5,712 nucleotides of DNA, taken from Pseudomonadota bacterium. Lineage in GTDB: Bacteria > Pseudomonadota > Gammaproteobacteria > Enterobacterales > Enterobacteriaceae. Both the position numbers and the translations under genes were made by a program. Under the pieces are notes generated by a model. The model was given only the letters and a program-made list of their open reading frames with translations, was not told the origin of the DNA and did no database searches. The stretch's first letter is position 1, and each line of letters starts with the position of its first letter. Location: assembly GCA_023425455.1 (NCBI GenBank), contig JAFACP010000207.1, positions 1 through 5,712 of the forward strand, read 5' to 3'. Of this stretch, positions 5,324 to 5,712 are shown in pieces.

Positions 5324-5712
5324 ATGGTGTTGATGATCGTCAGCGGACGTTCAGGGTCGGGAAAGTCCGTCGCCCTGCGTGCGCTGGAAGATATGGGTTT
5401 TTACTGTGTAGATAACCTGCCGGTCGTGCTGCTGCCCGACCTCGCGCGCACGCTGGCAGACAGGCAAATCTCTGCGGCGGTCAGTATTGACGTCCGTAAT
5501 ATGCCGGAGTCGCCGGAAGTCTTCGAACAGGCGATGAGCAACCTGCCAGAATCGTTTTCGCCTCAGCTGCTGTTCCTTGACGCTGATCGCAATACGTTAA
5601 TTCGTCGCTATAGCGATACCCGTCGTTTGCATCCACTTTCCAGCAAAAATCTCTCCCTGGAAAGCGCGATCGACGAGGAGAGCGATCTACTGGAGCCGCT
5701 GCGTTCACGTGC
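5324..5712 (+). CDS. rapZ: RNase adapter protein RapZ, 5' part
   Basis: RapZ binds the sRNA GlmZ and presents it to RNase E for cleavage. When glucosamine-6-phosphate is low, the decoy sRNA GlmY sequesters RapZ, GlmZ survives and activates glmS translation. The first 129 codons are visible, out of 284 in E. coli; the window edge cuts the gene and no defect is seen. The N-terminal domain carries Walker A GRSGSGKS at residues 8-15, then [14 protein letters not shown], the DVRN motif at 56-59, and [24 protein letters not shown] from about residue 82. The C-terminal RNA- and metabolite-binding domain lies outside the window. An internal ATG (residue 4) is not the preferred start given the ribosome binding site spacing. 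The older name is yhbJ; it follows ptsN after 45 bases. Confidence 0.97.
   Translation, partial: MVLMIVSGRSGSGKSVALRALEDMGFYCVDNLPVVLLPDLARTLADRQISAAVSIDVRNMPESPEVFEQAMSNLPESFSPQLLFLDADRNTLIRRYSDTRRLHPLSSKNLSLESAIDEESDLLEPLRSR

Noticed and set aside
1..5712. A novel defence, mobile or biosynthetic system
   Set aside because: All coding sequence is accounted for by nine recognised housekeeping genes in their usual enterobacterial order, and no gap exceeds 82 bases.

Overview
The window is a stretch of enterobacterial chromosome carrying the conserved kdsD-kdsC-lptC-lptA-lptB-rpoN-hpf-ptsN-rapZ gene cluster. Every complete protein matches the length of its Escherichia coli counterpart as I remember it (KdsC 188, LptC 191, LptB 241, RpoN 477, HPF 95 and PtsN 163 aa; LptA is 184 against 185). 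The substitutions are scattered and conservative. The organism is therefore a member of the Enterobacteriaceae close to but not E. coli. An Enterobacter, Leclercia or Klebsiella type relative is my guess from residue differences, not something shown. Codon use looks even throughout, and I see no insertion sequence, phage gene, tRNA, rRNA or CRISPR array.

Layout, all on the + strand. 1-505 is the 3' half of kdsD, cut by the window edge. 520-1086 is kdsC. lptC (1083-1658) overlaps kdsC by four bases. lptA (1627-2181) starts 32 bases inside lptC. lptB (2188-2913) follows six bases after lptA. A 47-base gap leads to rpoN (2961-4394), then 22 bases to hpf (4417-4704). The 82-base hpf-ptsN gap holds a perfect 11-bp stem hairpin. 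ptsN (4787-5278) is followed after 45 bases by rapZ, which runs off the right edge at codon 130. No gene-free stretch is longer than 82 bases.

How the genes work together. KdsD and KdsC catalyse the first and third steps of Kdo synthesis, the sugar linking lipid A to the LPS core. LptC, LptA and LptB are the inner-membrane anchor, the periplasmic bridge and the ATPase of the machine that moves finished LPS to the outer membrane. RpoN (sigma-54) starts a second functional block: HPF remodels idle ribosomes, PtsN is the phosphoacceptor of the nitrogen-related PTS, and RapZ is the RNA-binding adaptor controlling GlmZ and so glucosamine-6-phosphate synthesis, the precursor of both LPS and peptidoglycan. 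In E. coli the GlmY and GlmZ sRNAs that RapZ binds have sigma-54 links, so gene order and regulation are connected.

I do not find a previously undescribed system here. What deserves a second look is small-scale: the hpf-ptsN hairpin, a palindrome and a two-codon reading frame at the rpoN start, a hairpin with overlapping palindrome inside rpoN, a sigma-54-like sequence inside ptsN, and a bulged hairpin beside the rapZ ribosome binding site.
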